This document shows positions 28,087 through 36,313 of a stretch of 64,000 nucleotides of DNA, piece by piece. Origin of the DNA: an uncultured Woeseiaceae bacterium (GTDB taxonomy: Bacteria > Pseudomonadota > Gammaproteobacteria > Steroidobacterales > Woeseiaceae); assembly GCA_945788625.1 (NCBI GenBank), contig CALZMQ010000003.1, forward strand, positions 58,310-122,309, given 5' to 3'. A program made the position numbers and the translations under genes. Positions within the stretch are counted from its first letter, which is position 1. Each line of letters begins with the position of its first letter. The notes beneath the pieces were generated by a model. The model saw only the letters and a program-made list of their open reading frames with translations. It made no database searches and had not been told where the DNA came from.

Positions 28087-29634
28087 TTGGCCGCACTGAA
28101 GCGCCTGTTCCGCATCCTGTTCGACCGCGCGGAGGCGTTTTTCGATTTCGCGTTCGGTCAGCAGCTAAACCCGTTTGCCTGGCTCGGTGCGCTCGGTTGG
28201 TTTTTCTTCTGGATCGTGGCTGGCTCCGGCGTCTACCTCTATATCTTTTTCGACACCGGGATTACAGACGCCTATGCGTCGCTCGAGTACATCACCCATG
28301 AGCAGTGGTACCTAGCCGGCGTCATGCGCAGCCTGCATCGTTATGCTTCGGATGCGCTGGTGGTCGTCGTAGTGTTGCATTTGCTGCGCGAGTTCTCTCT
28401 CGATCGTTTGCGTGGCAAGCGCTTTTTCGCCTGGATTACGGGCGTACCGTCGATCTTCTTCATTTATATTTGCGGCATCAGCGGCTACTGGCTCGTCTGG
28501 GACCAACTGGCGCAGTACATCGCGATCGCCACGGCCGAGTGGCTGGACGCCATGCCGATTTTCGCCGAACCGATCGCGAATAATTTCCTTAACAGCACGA
28601 CACTTGGCGGCCGCTTCTTTACATTGATGGTCTTCATCCACATATTCGTGCCGTTATTCATGCTGCTCCTGATGTGGGTTCATATTCAGCGGCATGCGCA
28701 TGCGCGGGTGAATCCACCCCGCCCTCTCGCGATCGGCACTGCATTGATGCTGCTTGTTCTTTCACTGTTGCGCCCGGCGGTCAGCCAGGCGCCGGCAGAC
28801 CTCGATGTTGTGCCGGGTGAACTCGGCTTCGACTGGTTCTACCTCGTTGCCTACCCGTTCCTCGATACGATCCCGGGGGGGCAACTTTGGCTGTTCATCG
28901 CCGCGGGATTCCTGCTCCTTACCCTTATGCCGTGGCTGCCACCCGCGAAACCGTCGCGACCGGCAATCGTGTCGCTCGACAACTGCAATGGCTGTGGCCG
29001 TTGCTTTGACGACTGCCCTTTCGCTGCAATAACGCTGGTCCCGCGCAGCGACGGCAAGGCCTATGATGCCGAAGCAGCTGTCAACGTCGACAATTGCGTA
29101 AGCTGCGGCTTGTGCGTCGGATCCTGTCCAACGGCGACGCCATTCCGGCGTGCAACGGCGATCGTTCCGGGAATCGAACTGCCCGACCATCCCATCGCCG
29201 GACTGCGCGAGGACTCGCTGGCCGCAGCGACACGATTTGGTGACGGCCCGCGCGTGCTGGTGTATGCCTGCGAGCATTGTGGAATGAACGCCGTCAATGC
29301 CGATGACACGCAAGTACTCACGATGCCGTGCGTTGCCATGCTGCCGCCGTCGTTCGTCGATTTTGCGCTGTCGCGTGGGTTGGCGGATGGCGTTGTGCTC
29401 GCCGGCTGCGCGTCGGGCGACTGCAACTATCGCCTGGGTGATACCTGGACGAGTCAGCGCCTGGAAGGTCAGCGCGACCCGTATCTGCGAAATCGCGTCG
29501 ATCGTGGCCGACTGCGACACCTGCACCTTCGAGCAACGAGCGCCCGGCAGCGATTCCGGCAGCTCGAGAACTTCAAAGCCGCGCTCACAGACCTGCCGCG
29601 CAATGAGCCGAAAGGGAGTCAGCGCGATGCGTGA
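28087..29634 (+). CDS. Cytochrome b - ferredoxin - MvhD-like fusion protein
   Basis: About 515 residues with three parts. First, a diheme cytochrome b N-terminal region of four helices with histidine pairs in SLHRYASDALVVVVVLHLL and FIHIFVPL...WVHIQRHAH. Second, two 4Fe-4S clusters, CNGCGRCFDDCP and CVSCGLCVGSCP. Third, an MvhD/FrhD-like domain (VYACEHCG, LTMPCVAML, LAGCASGDCNYRLGD). The likely role is electron transfer between quinol and a soluble partner, linked to NO reduction; this is inferred. The start is uncertain: GTG 28061 overlaps the Sco stop (GTGA) and has GGAGG 8 nt upstream, but its frame ends at a TGA at 28097-28099. TTG 28087 is given as the first start in the domain frame near there; a GTG at 28018 also lies in frame. 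Confidence 0.8.
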   Translation: MAALKRLFRILFDRAEAFFDFAFGQQLNPFAWLGALGWFFFWIVAGSGVYLYIFFDTGITDAYASLEYITHEQWYLAGVMRSLHRYASDALVVVVVLHLLREFSLDRLRGKRFFAWITGVPSIFFIYICGISGYWLVWDQLAQYIAIATAEWLDAMPIFAEPIANNFLNSTTLGGRFFTLMVFIHIFVPLFMLLLMWVHIQRHAHARVNPPRPLAIGTALMLLVLSLLRPAVSQAPADLDVVPGELGFDWFYLVAYPFLDTIPGGQLWLFIAAGFLLLTLMPWLPPAKPSRPAIVSLDNCNGCGRCFDDCPFAAITLVPRSDGKAYDAEAAVNVDNCVSCGLCVGSCPTATPFRRATAIVPGIELPDHPIAGLREDSLAAATRFGDGPRVLVYACEHCGMNAVNADDTQVLTMPCVAMLPPSFVDFALSRGLADGVVLAGCASGDCNYRLGDTWTSQRLEGQRDPYLRNRVDRGRLRHLHLRATSARQRFRQLENFKAALTDLPRNEPKGSQRDA

Positions 29635-30130
29635 CGCGTTCCGACTGCTCCTGCAAATCCTCGCCTACGCGGCCATGGCGGCGCTGCTCGGTTACTTCGC
29701 GACAATGCCGCCGTATCAGTATGGCGACCCCGGGCTGGCCACGATCAAATTGTCGCTCAGCCACGCAACCGATCGCGTCAAGCCTTGTGTAAAACTCACA
29801 CAAGAAGAAATTGCAGAACTCGCGCCCAACATGCGGCATACCGAAGCGTGCGAGCGGGAGCGATTACCTTTGATCATCGAGCTCGATATAGACGGCGAGA
29901 ACGTCGTCGGTCTCGTTGCATCTCCATCAGGGCTGTGGAGCGACGGGCCTGCGTCCGTTTATGAGCGATTCGACGTTCCCCCGGGCCGGCATACCGTGTC
30001 CGTGCGCATGCGCGACACGGCACGTACCGAAGGCTGGGATTACGAGAAAACACAGACCGTCAACCTGCAGCTGGGCCGTTACTTCACCGTGACGTTCAAG
30101 GCTGAGACCGGAGGATTCAACTTCCGATGA
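29627..30130 (+). CDS. Membrane-anchored hypothetical protein of the NO reductase operon
   Basis: 167 residues: membrane helix at about 6-26, then a periplasmic beta-rich domain with CVKLTQEEIAELAPNMRHTEACERERLP (one Cys pair) and FDVPPGRHTVSVRMRDT. It overlaps the cytochrome b fusion by 8 bp and the hemerythrin start by 4 bp (ATGA), so it is translationally coupled to both. No family recognised; likely an accessory subunit of the electron-transfer module. Confidence 0.75.
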   Translation: MRDAFRLLLQILAYAAMAALLGYFATMPPYQYGDPGLATIKLSLSHATDRVKPCVKLTQEEIAELAPNMRHTEACERERLPLIIELDIDGENVVGLVASPSGLWSDGPASVYERFDVPPGRHTVSVRMRDTARTEGWDYEKTQTVNLQLGRYFTVTFKAETGGFNFR

Positions 30131-30519
30131 ACTTGATCGAATGGAAAGACGAATTCAGCGTCGGCGTTGCTTCGGTAGACCTCGAGCATCGCGAACTCAT
30201 CGACCTGATCAACGATTTGCATAGCCTCCTTGGCGAAAACGCCACGTTGGAACAGGTAGCAACGATGCTCGGCGAAATCTTCGCGCAGATCTCCGCACAC
30301 TTTGCGCTGGAGGAAAAGTTCATGCGCGAGACACGCTATGCCCACTACTCCGATCACAAGAACGATCACGAAGCATTGCTGGACGAACTTCGCAGCATCA
30401 TGGATAGAGTAGAAGACGATGGCGGTTACGACGAGGCATCCCTGTCTAAAGAGCTGGGCGACTGGTTCACCGAGCATTTCCGTACACATGATGCCCGGCT
30501 GCACAGACATACCGGCTGA
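30127..30519 (+). CDS. Bacteriohemerythrin
   Basis: A 130-residue four-helix di-iron protein with all seven ligands present: His21, His58, Glu62, His77, His81, His117 and Asp122. The family binds O2 and NO reversibly. As the last gene of the NO reductase operon, coupled by an ATGA overlap to the preceding gene, it probably buffers or delivers NO or O2 for the reductase; that role is inferred. Confidence 0.92.
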   Translation: MNLIEWKDEFSVGVASVDLEHRELIDLINDLHSLLGENATLEQVATMLGEIFAQISAHFALEEKFMRETRYAHYSDHKNDHEALLDELRSIMDRVEDDGGYDEASLSKELGDWFTEHFRTHDARLHRHTG

Positions 30520-30650
30520 GGGCTGATGCGGTTACCTGGAGGCAAGCAATCTCCTGGCGCCGTGACAACGCCACCGGTATTGCAATATAGCTAAAGGCCC
30601 CCACCTTTCACTCCAGCAACAGCGCAGCATTGCGAGATAGGGAGTGAAAC

Positions 30651-31508
30651 ATGGCCGATTCGCCTTTCATCATCGACGTCACCCGAGAGAACTTCCAGCA
30701 GGTCATGGAGGCCTCGTTCAAGGTCCCGGTGCTGCTGGACTTCTGGGCTGCCTGGTGCCAGCCGTGTCACATTATAATGCCGATCCTCGCGAAGCTGGCC
30801 GAGGAATACGAAGGCAACTTCCTGCTGGCCAAATTGAACACCGAGGAAGAACAGGAAATCGCAACCCAGTTCGGCATCCGCAGCATTCCGACCGTCAAGC
30901 TGTTCCGTGACGGGCAACCCGTGGACGAGTTTATGGGCGCGCTGCCGGAGGGGGCGATTCGTGAGTTCCTCGATCGTCACGTGGCCTGCGAGTCGGATGC
31001 GACAGTAGAACAGGCGCTTGAGTACCTTCGCGCCGGAAACGTCGACGGCGCGATCGCGCTGTTGAACGAAGCTCACCAGGCGGACCCGGACAACCCGCGG
31101 GTGGCCCTGTCACTGGCCCAGGCGCAGGTGGCTGCGGGCGACATCGCTGCGGCTGAGGCTACCCTGGACAGCCTGCCGCCGGACGAGCAGGACAAGCCGG
31201 AAGTCGCTGCCCTGCGCAGCCTGCTGTTCTTCGAAGGCCAGGTGGCCGGGGCCCCGGACGCGACCGAACTCGCGGCCAGGCTCGCGGCCGATCCGGAGGA
31301 TCACCAGGCCCTGCTCCAGCTGGCACTGCGTAAGGTAGTCGACCAGGACTACGAGACGGCCATGGAACTGCTGCTGCAGTTAATGCAGAAAGACCGAGGT
31401 TTCGGGGACGACGCCGGCCGCCGCAGTCTGTTGAAAGTGTTCGAGCTGCTCGGTGACGACCCACGGGTAAGCCTGTATCGCCGCCGCATGGCGAGCCTGT
31501 TGCACTGA
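30651..31508 (+). CDS. cnoX: CnoX (YbbN) chaperedoxin
   Basis: 285 residues: thioredoxin domain with FWAAWCQPCHIIMPIL (redox pair) and IRSIPTVKLF cis-Pro loop, followed from about 120 by TPR-like repeats (EQALEYLRAGNVDGAIALLNEA and later). CnoX holds unfolded proteins for GroEL/DnaK under oxidative stress and can form mixed disulfides. ATG 30651 follows AGGGAG. It is a single gene with a 131-bp upstream gap. Confidence 0.9.
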   Translation: MADSPFIIDVTRENFQQVMEASFKVPVLLDFWAAWCQPCHIIMPILAKLAEEYEGNFLLAKLNTEEEQEIATQFGIRSIPTVKLFRDGQPVDEFMGALPEGAIREFLDRHVACESDATVEQALEYLRAGNVDGAIALLNEAHQADPDNPRVALSLAQAQVAAGDIAAAEATLDSLPPDEQDKPEVAALRSLLFFEGQVAGAPDATELAARLAADPEDHQALLQLALRKVVDQDYETAMELLLQLMQKDRGFGDDAGRRSLLKVFELLGDDPRVSLYRRRMASLLH

Positions 31509-31631
31509 CTGCGCAGTACCGGCGACGCCGATACGGTTCGAAACACGACTATTCTGTGAAGGAATTATCCATGCGGGAGCAATTCGCCGCTTCCTGCGAG
31601 GCCCCGAACGTCGAGCTCTTCGCAAACCGAA

Positions 31632-31985
31632 CTACATCGATTCGGCCATCTCCCATATTCTTGTCGAGCCGGCACCCGAGCGACTGAAAATCAGGAGAGG
31701 TCGCTCGAGCTTGTCAGTCGCCTTCGCAAATTCGTCGGCGTCCTGCGGGGTAATCGACTTCGGGTCGACGGGGTAATGTACGAAAGTCATCCCTAGTTCC
31801 TCCGCAACCCTTGCAAGATCGGCTGGCGATGGCTGTCCCACCGACTCACTGTCAGGTCTGTTGTCCATGATGCTGCGAACTCCCTGTTTGGCCAGGAGCC
31901 TCACATCATGTTCGAACAACTGCCCGGAAACATAGACCTCGGGCGCCAGTTCGAGAACCCGTATCTGCAAGTAGTCCTGCCTCAA
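31632..31985 (-). CDS. DUF442/BLH-type phosphatase-fold protein with Ser at the catalytic position
   Basis: 117 residues resembling the DUF442 (beta-lactamase-hydrolase-like/sulfide-related) phosphatase fold: VYVSGQL, GVRSIMDNRPDSE, MTFVHYPVD and the P-loop region PLLIFSRSGAGSTRIWEM. Family members normally have Cys-Arg-Ser-Gly at the start of that loop; here it is Ser-Arg-Ser-Gly, so the catalytic nucleophile is missing. It is probably a pseudo-enzyme or binding protein. It is divergent from the sox operon, and DUF442 proteins are often found with sulfur genes. Confidence 0.75.
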   Translation of the reverse strand: MRQDYLQIRVLELAPEVYVSGQLFEHDVRLLAKQGVRSIMDNRPDSESVGQPSPADLARVAEELGMTFVHYPVDPKSITPQDADEFAKATDKLERPLLIFSRSGAGSTRIWEMAESM

Positions 31986-32127
31986 TTTCTCAGCCTCATG
32001 TCGCGTTACAATTCGATACTACACTTTACGTTGACCTTGTCTCGCAGCAAACCACAGCATGGCTACCGCTCACGATCCATATTGCCGACGTCAAGCGGCT
32101 ACGGCGTGCCGCAAAACGACGTCTATT

Positions 32128-32154
32128 GGAATAAATCCGGCAACCAACCCGTCT
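32128..32154 (+). promoter_or_regulatory. Predicted ECF sigma promoter of the sox operon
   Basis: GGAATAA (32128-32134), 15 bp, then CGTCT (32150-32154). The same pattern and spacing occur in the promoter of the ECF sigma gene (39650-39676). Expected transcription start is around 32161-32163, only a few bases before soxX ATG 32165, so a near-leaderless transcript or a slightly different start is implied. Confidence 0.7.
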
Positions 32155-32164
32155 TGTATGATTA

Positions 32165-32551
32165 ATGCATAGTACCTTTGCAAATCGTCCTCACTATATC
32201 CGGTGGGCAACCGGCAAGGCCCCGGCGCTTGCCGCGTTGCTGCTTCTGCTGGCGTCAACGGCGGGTGCGGCCTCGGATACGCGTGTGGCAGAGGGAAAAT
32301 CGCTGGCTACCGAGCGGAGCAAGGGTAATTGCCTGGCCTGCCACATGATTGAAGACGGCGAACTGCCGGGTAACCTGGGACCGCCGCTGCTCGCGATGAA
32401 AGTTCGCTTTCCGAGTCGGAGCACCCTCAAGGAGCAGATCTGTAATGCGACAATACGCAACCGGGATAGCCGAATGCCGCCGTTTTGCCAACATGGCATT
32501 CTTACGGAAGATGAAGTGGAATTGATAATCGACTACCTGTACACGCTTTAG
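32165..32551 (+). CDS. soxX: SoxX, c-type cytochrome of the SoxXA complex
   Basis: 128 residues: signal sequence (hydrophobic 20-35, cleavage near AGAAS), one heme motif CLACHM and downstream Met-containing RMPPFCQHG region for the axial ligand. SoxX pairs with SoxA to attach thiosulfate to the SoxY cysteine in the periplasm. First gene of soxXYZAKB-dsrE, directly after the predicted ECF promoter. Confidence 0.93.
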   Translation: MHSTFANRPHYIRWATGKAPALAALLLLLASTAGAASDTRVAEGKSLATERSKGNCLACHMIEDGELPGNLGPPLLAMKVRFPSRSTLKEQICNATIRNRDSRMPPFCQHGILTEDEVELIIDYLYTL

Positions 32552-32580
32552 GTCCACGCGGCCTGTTGGAGAGATTGAGC

Positions 32581-33033
32581 ATGAGGTTGAGCAGAAGACT
32601 GATGTTAAAGGGCGGCCTGGCGTTGGCGGCCCTGGCGGCGATGCCGCGAGCGTTGTTGGCGGCGGCCTGGCCGGCGTCCGCCTTTTCGGAGACAGCAGCA
32701 ACGGATGCCATGACGGATTTATTCGGCACTGACCAGACTACTGCTTCCGACCAGATCAGGCTGAAGGTCCCGCAAATCGCGGAAAACGGAGCTGTGGTGC
32801 CGGTCACAATTACTACGACTCTTGCAGATGTCGAGTCAATCAGCATCGTCGTTGAGAAGAATCCGAGACCACTTGCGGCAACGTTCGAACTACCGCCCGG
32901 CACGCTCCCCGATGTGGCCAGCCGCATCAAGATGGGACAAACGTCCGATGTCATGGCTGTCGTCAAGACGAAGTCGGGACTTTTCAGCACCTCGAAGGAG
33001 GTCAAGGTTACGATCGGTGGTTGCGGCGGCTAG
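32581..33033 (+). CDS. soxY: SoxY sulfur carrier
   Basis: 150 residues with an Arg-Arg Tat-type signal (RLSRRLMLKGGLALAALAAMP) and the C-terminal swinging arm ending VTIGGCGG, whose Cys carries the sulfur intermediates. ATG 32581 is chosen because GGAGA lies 8-9 nt upstream; an in-frame TTG at 32566 lacks a spaced ribosome site. It works as a SoxYZ dimer with the next gene product. Confidence 0.93.
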   Translation: MRLSRRLMLKGGLALAALAAMPRALLAAAWPASAFSETAATDAMTDLFGTDQTTASDQIRLKVPQIAENGAVVPVTITTTLADVESISIVVEKNPRPLAATFELPPGTLPDVASRIKMGQTSDVMAVVKTKSGLFSTSKEVKVTIGGCGG

Positions 33034-33057
33034 CGCTGGCGGAACTTCGGGAGACGA

Positions 33058-33372
33058 ATGATGGCAAGCAAGATAAAGATCAAAACCAAACTCTCAGGTG
33101 ACGTCGCGGATGTCAAATGCCTGCTGCTGCACCCGATGGAGACTGGCGCCCGCAAAGACCCGGATACCGGGGAACTGGTGCCCGCACACCACATTACGCA
33201 GCTGACTTCTACGAACAACGATGTGACCGTGATGCTGGCAAATTTCAGCACGGCAATATCCGTGAACCCGTACTTCGGTTTCAAATTCCGCGGCGCCAGG
33301 GCCGGCGATACGCTGAAGATCAGCTGGGTCGATAACCTGGGCGGCAGCGACGAAATCGAAACCACTCTGTAG
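33058..33372 (+). CDS. soxZ: SoxZ, SoxY partner
   Basis: 104 residues (or one fewer from ATG 33061), no signal peptide: exported with SoxY by the Tat system. Typical KIKTKLSGDVADVKCLLLHPMETG, HHITQLT and FGFKFRGARAGDTLKISWVDN. GGGAGACGA precedes the start. Confidence 0.93.
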   Translation: MMASKIKIKTKLSGDVADVKCLLLHPMETGARKDPDTGELVPAHHITQLTSTNNDVTVMLANFSTAISVNPYFGFKFRGARAGDTLKISWVDNLGGSDEIETTL

Positions 33373-33381
33373 GCGCCGCTT

Positions 33382-34239
33382 GTGCTTGAGCGCACATATC
33401 GCATCGTAAGGACCGGCGTGATGGCTGCTTTCCTCGCGGCCTTATCCCTGCCTTGTACGGCGTTTGCCGGGCCGGAAGAGGACCGGCTCGCTTTCGTCAG
33501 CTTCTTCCAATCGCGCTTCCCTGACATCCTATTCGACGAGTTTGCGAACGGCATCTACGCCATCGACGCCGACTCGCGCGCACAGTGGCTGGAGATCGAG
33601 GAGTTTCCACCCTACGAGTTCGCTATCGAGCACGGCCAGTCGCTGTGGCAAAAGCCGTTTTCGAACGGCAGTGCCTATGCAGACTGTTTCAAACAGCCAC
33701 TCGCCGAAGTCCGCGCTGCGTACCCCGCGTTCGACGCCGGGAGGGCCGAAGTAGTCACGCTGGAAGTGGCCATCAACGATTGCCGAGTTGCGAACGACGA
33801 GACGCCGTTTGCCTATGATGCGAGCGAGTTGATCGACCTGACTGCATACCTTGGATATACGGCGCGCGGCAAAAAGATAGATGTGCAGATTCCGGCTGAT
33901 GAGCCCGGCGCGCTGGCGGCCTACGAATATGGCAAGCGCTTCTATTACAGCAAGCGCGGTCAATTGAACTTCGCCTGTGCCGACTGCCACGTAACGTCGG
34001 TCGGCATGCGCGTGCGCGCCGACCGCCTAAGCGCCAGCCTTGGGCACCCGACGCACTTTCCGGTATACCGCTCGAAACTTGGCGGCATGATCTCGCTGCA
34101 GCAGCGATTTTTTGGCTGCGTGCGTGACGTTCGGGCCAGGCCGTTCGAACTACAGAGCACTGAATACCGTAATCTCGAATTTTTTCTCGCCTATATGAGC
34201 AATGGACTGACGATAAATGGCCCCGGCGCACGCAAGTAA
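33382..34239 (+). CDS. soxA: SoxA, monoheme type
   Basis: Up to 285 residues from GTG 33382 (GTG 33418 or ATG 33421 possible). Signal peptide around LSLPCTAFA. The C-terminal heme CADCHVT and the cysteine persulfide ligand in RFFGCVRDVRARPF are present. The N-terminal domain, which carries a second CxxCH in diheme SoxA, here has only isolated cysteines (YADCFKQ, NDCRV) that can form a disulfide, so it is a one-heme form. It forms the SoxXA thiosulfate-binding enzyme with SoxX and SoxK. Confidence 0.92.
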   Translation: MLERTYRIVRTGVMAAFLAALSLPCTAFAGPEEDRLAFVSFFQSRFPDILFDEFANGIYAIDADSRAQWLEIEEFPPYEFAIEHGQSLWQKPFSNGSAYADCFKQPLAEVRAAYPAFDAGRAEVVTLEVAINDCRVANDETPFAYDASELIDLTAYLGYTARGKKIDVQIPADEPGALAAYEYGKRFYYSKRGQLNFACADCHVTSVGMRVRADRLSASLGHPTHFPVYRSKLGGMISLQQRFFGCVRDVRARPFELQSTEYRNLEFFLAYMSNGLTINGPGARK

Positions 34240-34522
34240 TATCGCAATGACCATTGTGATTGCGCTGCTCGCGGCGCCGGTCCTGGCAGAGGACATCGGC
34301 GCCCGGCTGGCCGAGGCGGAAGACCTGCGGCAGAAAGCCGCAGAAGCCGGGTACGAGTGGCTCGAAACGGCCGCCTTGCTCGAGCAGGCACGCGAAGAAG
34401 CAGAAAAAGGGAGTCTCGACAACGCTATCGCCCTTATCGAGAAAGCACGACTCCAGGCAGAAGCCGCGCTCACGCAAGCCGAGCGCGAGGCGGAGGCCTG
34501 GCGATCGCGGGTGGTGCGCTAA
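34217..34522 (+). CDS. soxK: SoxK, SoxXA-binding protein
   Basis: 101 residues; signal sequence (AMTIVIALLAAPVLAED) and a charged helical body (ARLAEAEDLRQKAAEAGYEW, LLEQAREEAEKG, LIEKARLQAEAAL), as in SoxK/SAXB proteins that stabilise SoxXA. It overlaps soxA by 23 bp. ATG 34247 is an alternative start. Confidence 0.82.
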   Translation: MAPAHASNIAMTIVIALLAAPVLAEDIGARLAEAEDLRQKAAEAGYEWLETAALLEQAREEAEKGSLDNAIALIEKARLQAEAALTQAEREAEAWRSRVVR

Positions 34523-34537
34523 TGCGGTGGAACGACA

Positions 34538-36301
34538 TTGGATAGGCGAGAATTCCTGCGGCTTCTGGCGATCGCCGGCATGGCTTCGGTCCCGGCCGCG
34601 TGTGCAAGTCGCGGCCGGACAACGAGTCCTGATCTGTATGCTGCGGCGCCTTTCGGGCAGGCGCGGCTCATACATTTTACGGACTGTCATGCACAACTCC
34701 TGCCCGTGTATTTTCGCGAGCCCAGCGTCAACCTCGGTTTCGGCGACGCCATCGACCGGCCGCCGCACCTGGTCGGCGACGCCCTGCTCCAATATGCCGG
34801 TATCACGCCGGGTACCGAGTTCGCCCACGCTGTGAGTTACCTTGGCTTCACCGAATCGGCGAGACGCTTCGGCAAAGTTGGTGGCTTCGCCCACCTCTCC
34901 ACACTTATCAAGCGACTGCGAGACGAGTCCGGGCCCGGCAACTCGCTATTGCTCGACGGCGGTGACACCTGGCAAGGATCGGGCACTGCGTACTGGACGC
35001 GCGGCCGCGACATGGTCGGCGCCTGTAACCGGCTCGGTGTCGACGTCATGACGGGCCACTGGGAGTTCACCTACCTGGACGAGGAGGTGATGCGCAACAT
35101 CGATGAGTTCGCCGGCGAATTCGTCGCACAGAACGTACGCCTTACGGACGACGCCATCTTCGACGGCGCGCCTGCCTTCGACGAGAACAGCGGCCATGTA
35201 TTCCGACCCTATACCGTGCGTGAGGTTGGTGGTCGTGCGATCGCAATCATTGGCCAGGCGTTCCCGTATACGCCGATTGCCAATCCATCTCGTTTCATTC
35301 CCGATTGGACGTTCGGTATTCGCGCCAGTGAGCTTCAGGACCTCGTGGACTCGATACGGCAACAGCAACAGGTCGACGCCGTAGTCCTGCTGTCGCACAA
35401 CGGCATGGACGTGGACATCAAGCTCGCCGGCGTCGTCACGGGACTGGATGCAATCCTTGGGGGCCACACGCATGACGGCATGCCTAAACCGGTAATCGTC
35501 AATAACGCCTCGGGCCGTACGATCGTCACCAACGCCGGCAGCAACGGCAAGTTCGTCGCAGCGCTGGACCTCGACTTTGGTCCAGGAGGCATTCGGGACT
35601 TCCGGTATCGATTGCTGCCCGTGTTCGCCAACCTGCTCGAGCCCGATGCCGGGATGGCTGCGTACATCGACGAGGTGCGCGCACCGCACATGGATACGCT
35701 GACCGAGAAACTTGCCGTTGCCGGACAGCTACTTTATCGGCGGGGCAACTTCAACGGCACTTTCGACCAGGTCATCTGCGACGCGCAACGGCAGATGGGC
35801 AACGCGCAGATTGCCTTGTCCCCGGGTTTCCGGTGGGGCAGCAGCGTGCTCCCGGGTGACGACGTGACCATGGAAAGAGTCATGGACCAGACCTGCATCA
35901 CGTACCCGGAGACTTACGTGCAGGAGATGACGGGCGAGCAGATCAAGGCCATACTCGAGGATGTCTGTGACAACCTCTTCCACCCCGACCCTTTCTACCA
36001 GCAGGGTGGCGACATGGTGCGAACAGGCGGCCTGGACTATGTGTGTGAGCCGCTCGCGACGTCCGGGCGGCGCATCTCCGAAATGACCCTCGATGACGGC
36101 ACGCATCTCGACCCGGGCAAGCGCTATCGCGTCGCGGGCTGGGCCCGGGTAGGCAGTAAGGCGCCGGGTCCGCCGATATGGGAAGTAGTGGCAGCCTACT
36201 TGCGCGAGCAGGACGTCGTGCGCATCAATAAACTGAATACGCCGGTGCTCAAGGGCGTCGGCAGGAACCCGGGTTTGGCGGACTACCCGGCACGGACTTG
36301 A
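34538..36301 (+). CDS. soxB: SoxB thiosulfohydrolase
   Basis: 587 residues from a TTG start. Tat signal (DRREFLRLLAIAG), then a dinuclear Mn metallophosphatase fold: HFTDCHAQLLP, GGDTWQGSG, TGHWEFTY, LSHNGMDVD and GGHTHDG carry the metal ligands, followed by a 5'-nucleotidase-like C-terminal domain. It releases sulfate from SoxY-bound S-sulfonate. No soxCD genes are in the window, so oxidation of the remaining sulfane sulfur may need DsrE/Tus-type carriers or sulfur storage. Confidence 0.95.
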   Translation: MDRREFLRLLAIAGMASVPAACASRGRTTSPDLYAAAPFGQARLIHFTDCHAQLLPVYFREPSVNLGFGDAIDRPPHLVGDALLQYAGITPGTEFAHAVSYLGFTESARRFGKVGGFAHLSTLIKRLRDESGPGNSLLLDGGDTWQGSGTAYWTRGRDMVGACNRLGVDVMTGHWEFTYLDEEVMRNIDEFAGEFVAQNVRLTDDAIFDGAPAFDENSGHVFRPYTVREVGGRAIAIIGQAFPYTPIANPSRFIPDWTFGIRASELQDLVDSIRQQQQVDAVVLLSHNGMDVDIKLAGVVTGLDAILGGHTHDGMPKPVIVNNASGRTIVTNAGSNGKFVAALDLDFGPGGIRDFRYRLLPVFANLLEPDAGMAAYIDEVRAPHMDTLTEKLAVAGQLLYRRGNFNGTFDQVICDAQRQMGNAQIALSPGFRWGSSVLPGDDVTMERVMDQTCITYPETYVQEMTGEQIKAILEDVCDNLFHPDPFYQQGGDMVRTGGLDYVCEPLATSGRRISEMTLDDGTHLDPGKRYRVAGWARVGSKAPGPPIWEVVAAYLREQDVVRINKLNTPVLKGVGRNPGLADYPART

Positions 36302-36313
36302 GGACCTGACACG

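Noticed and set aside
33773..34894. Minus-strand ORF (373 residues) across soxA, soxK and soxB
   Set aside because: Crosses three confirmed genes and is low-complexity; an antisense artefact.
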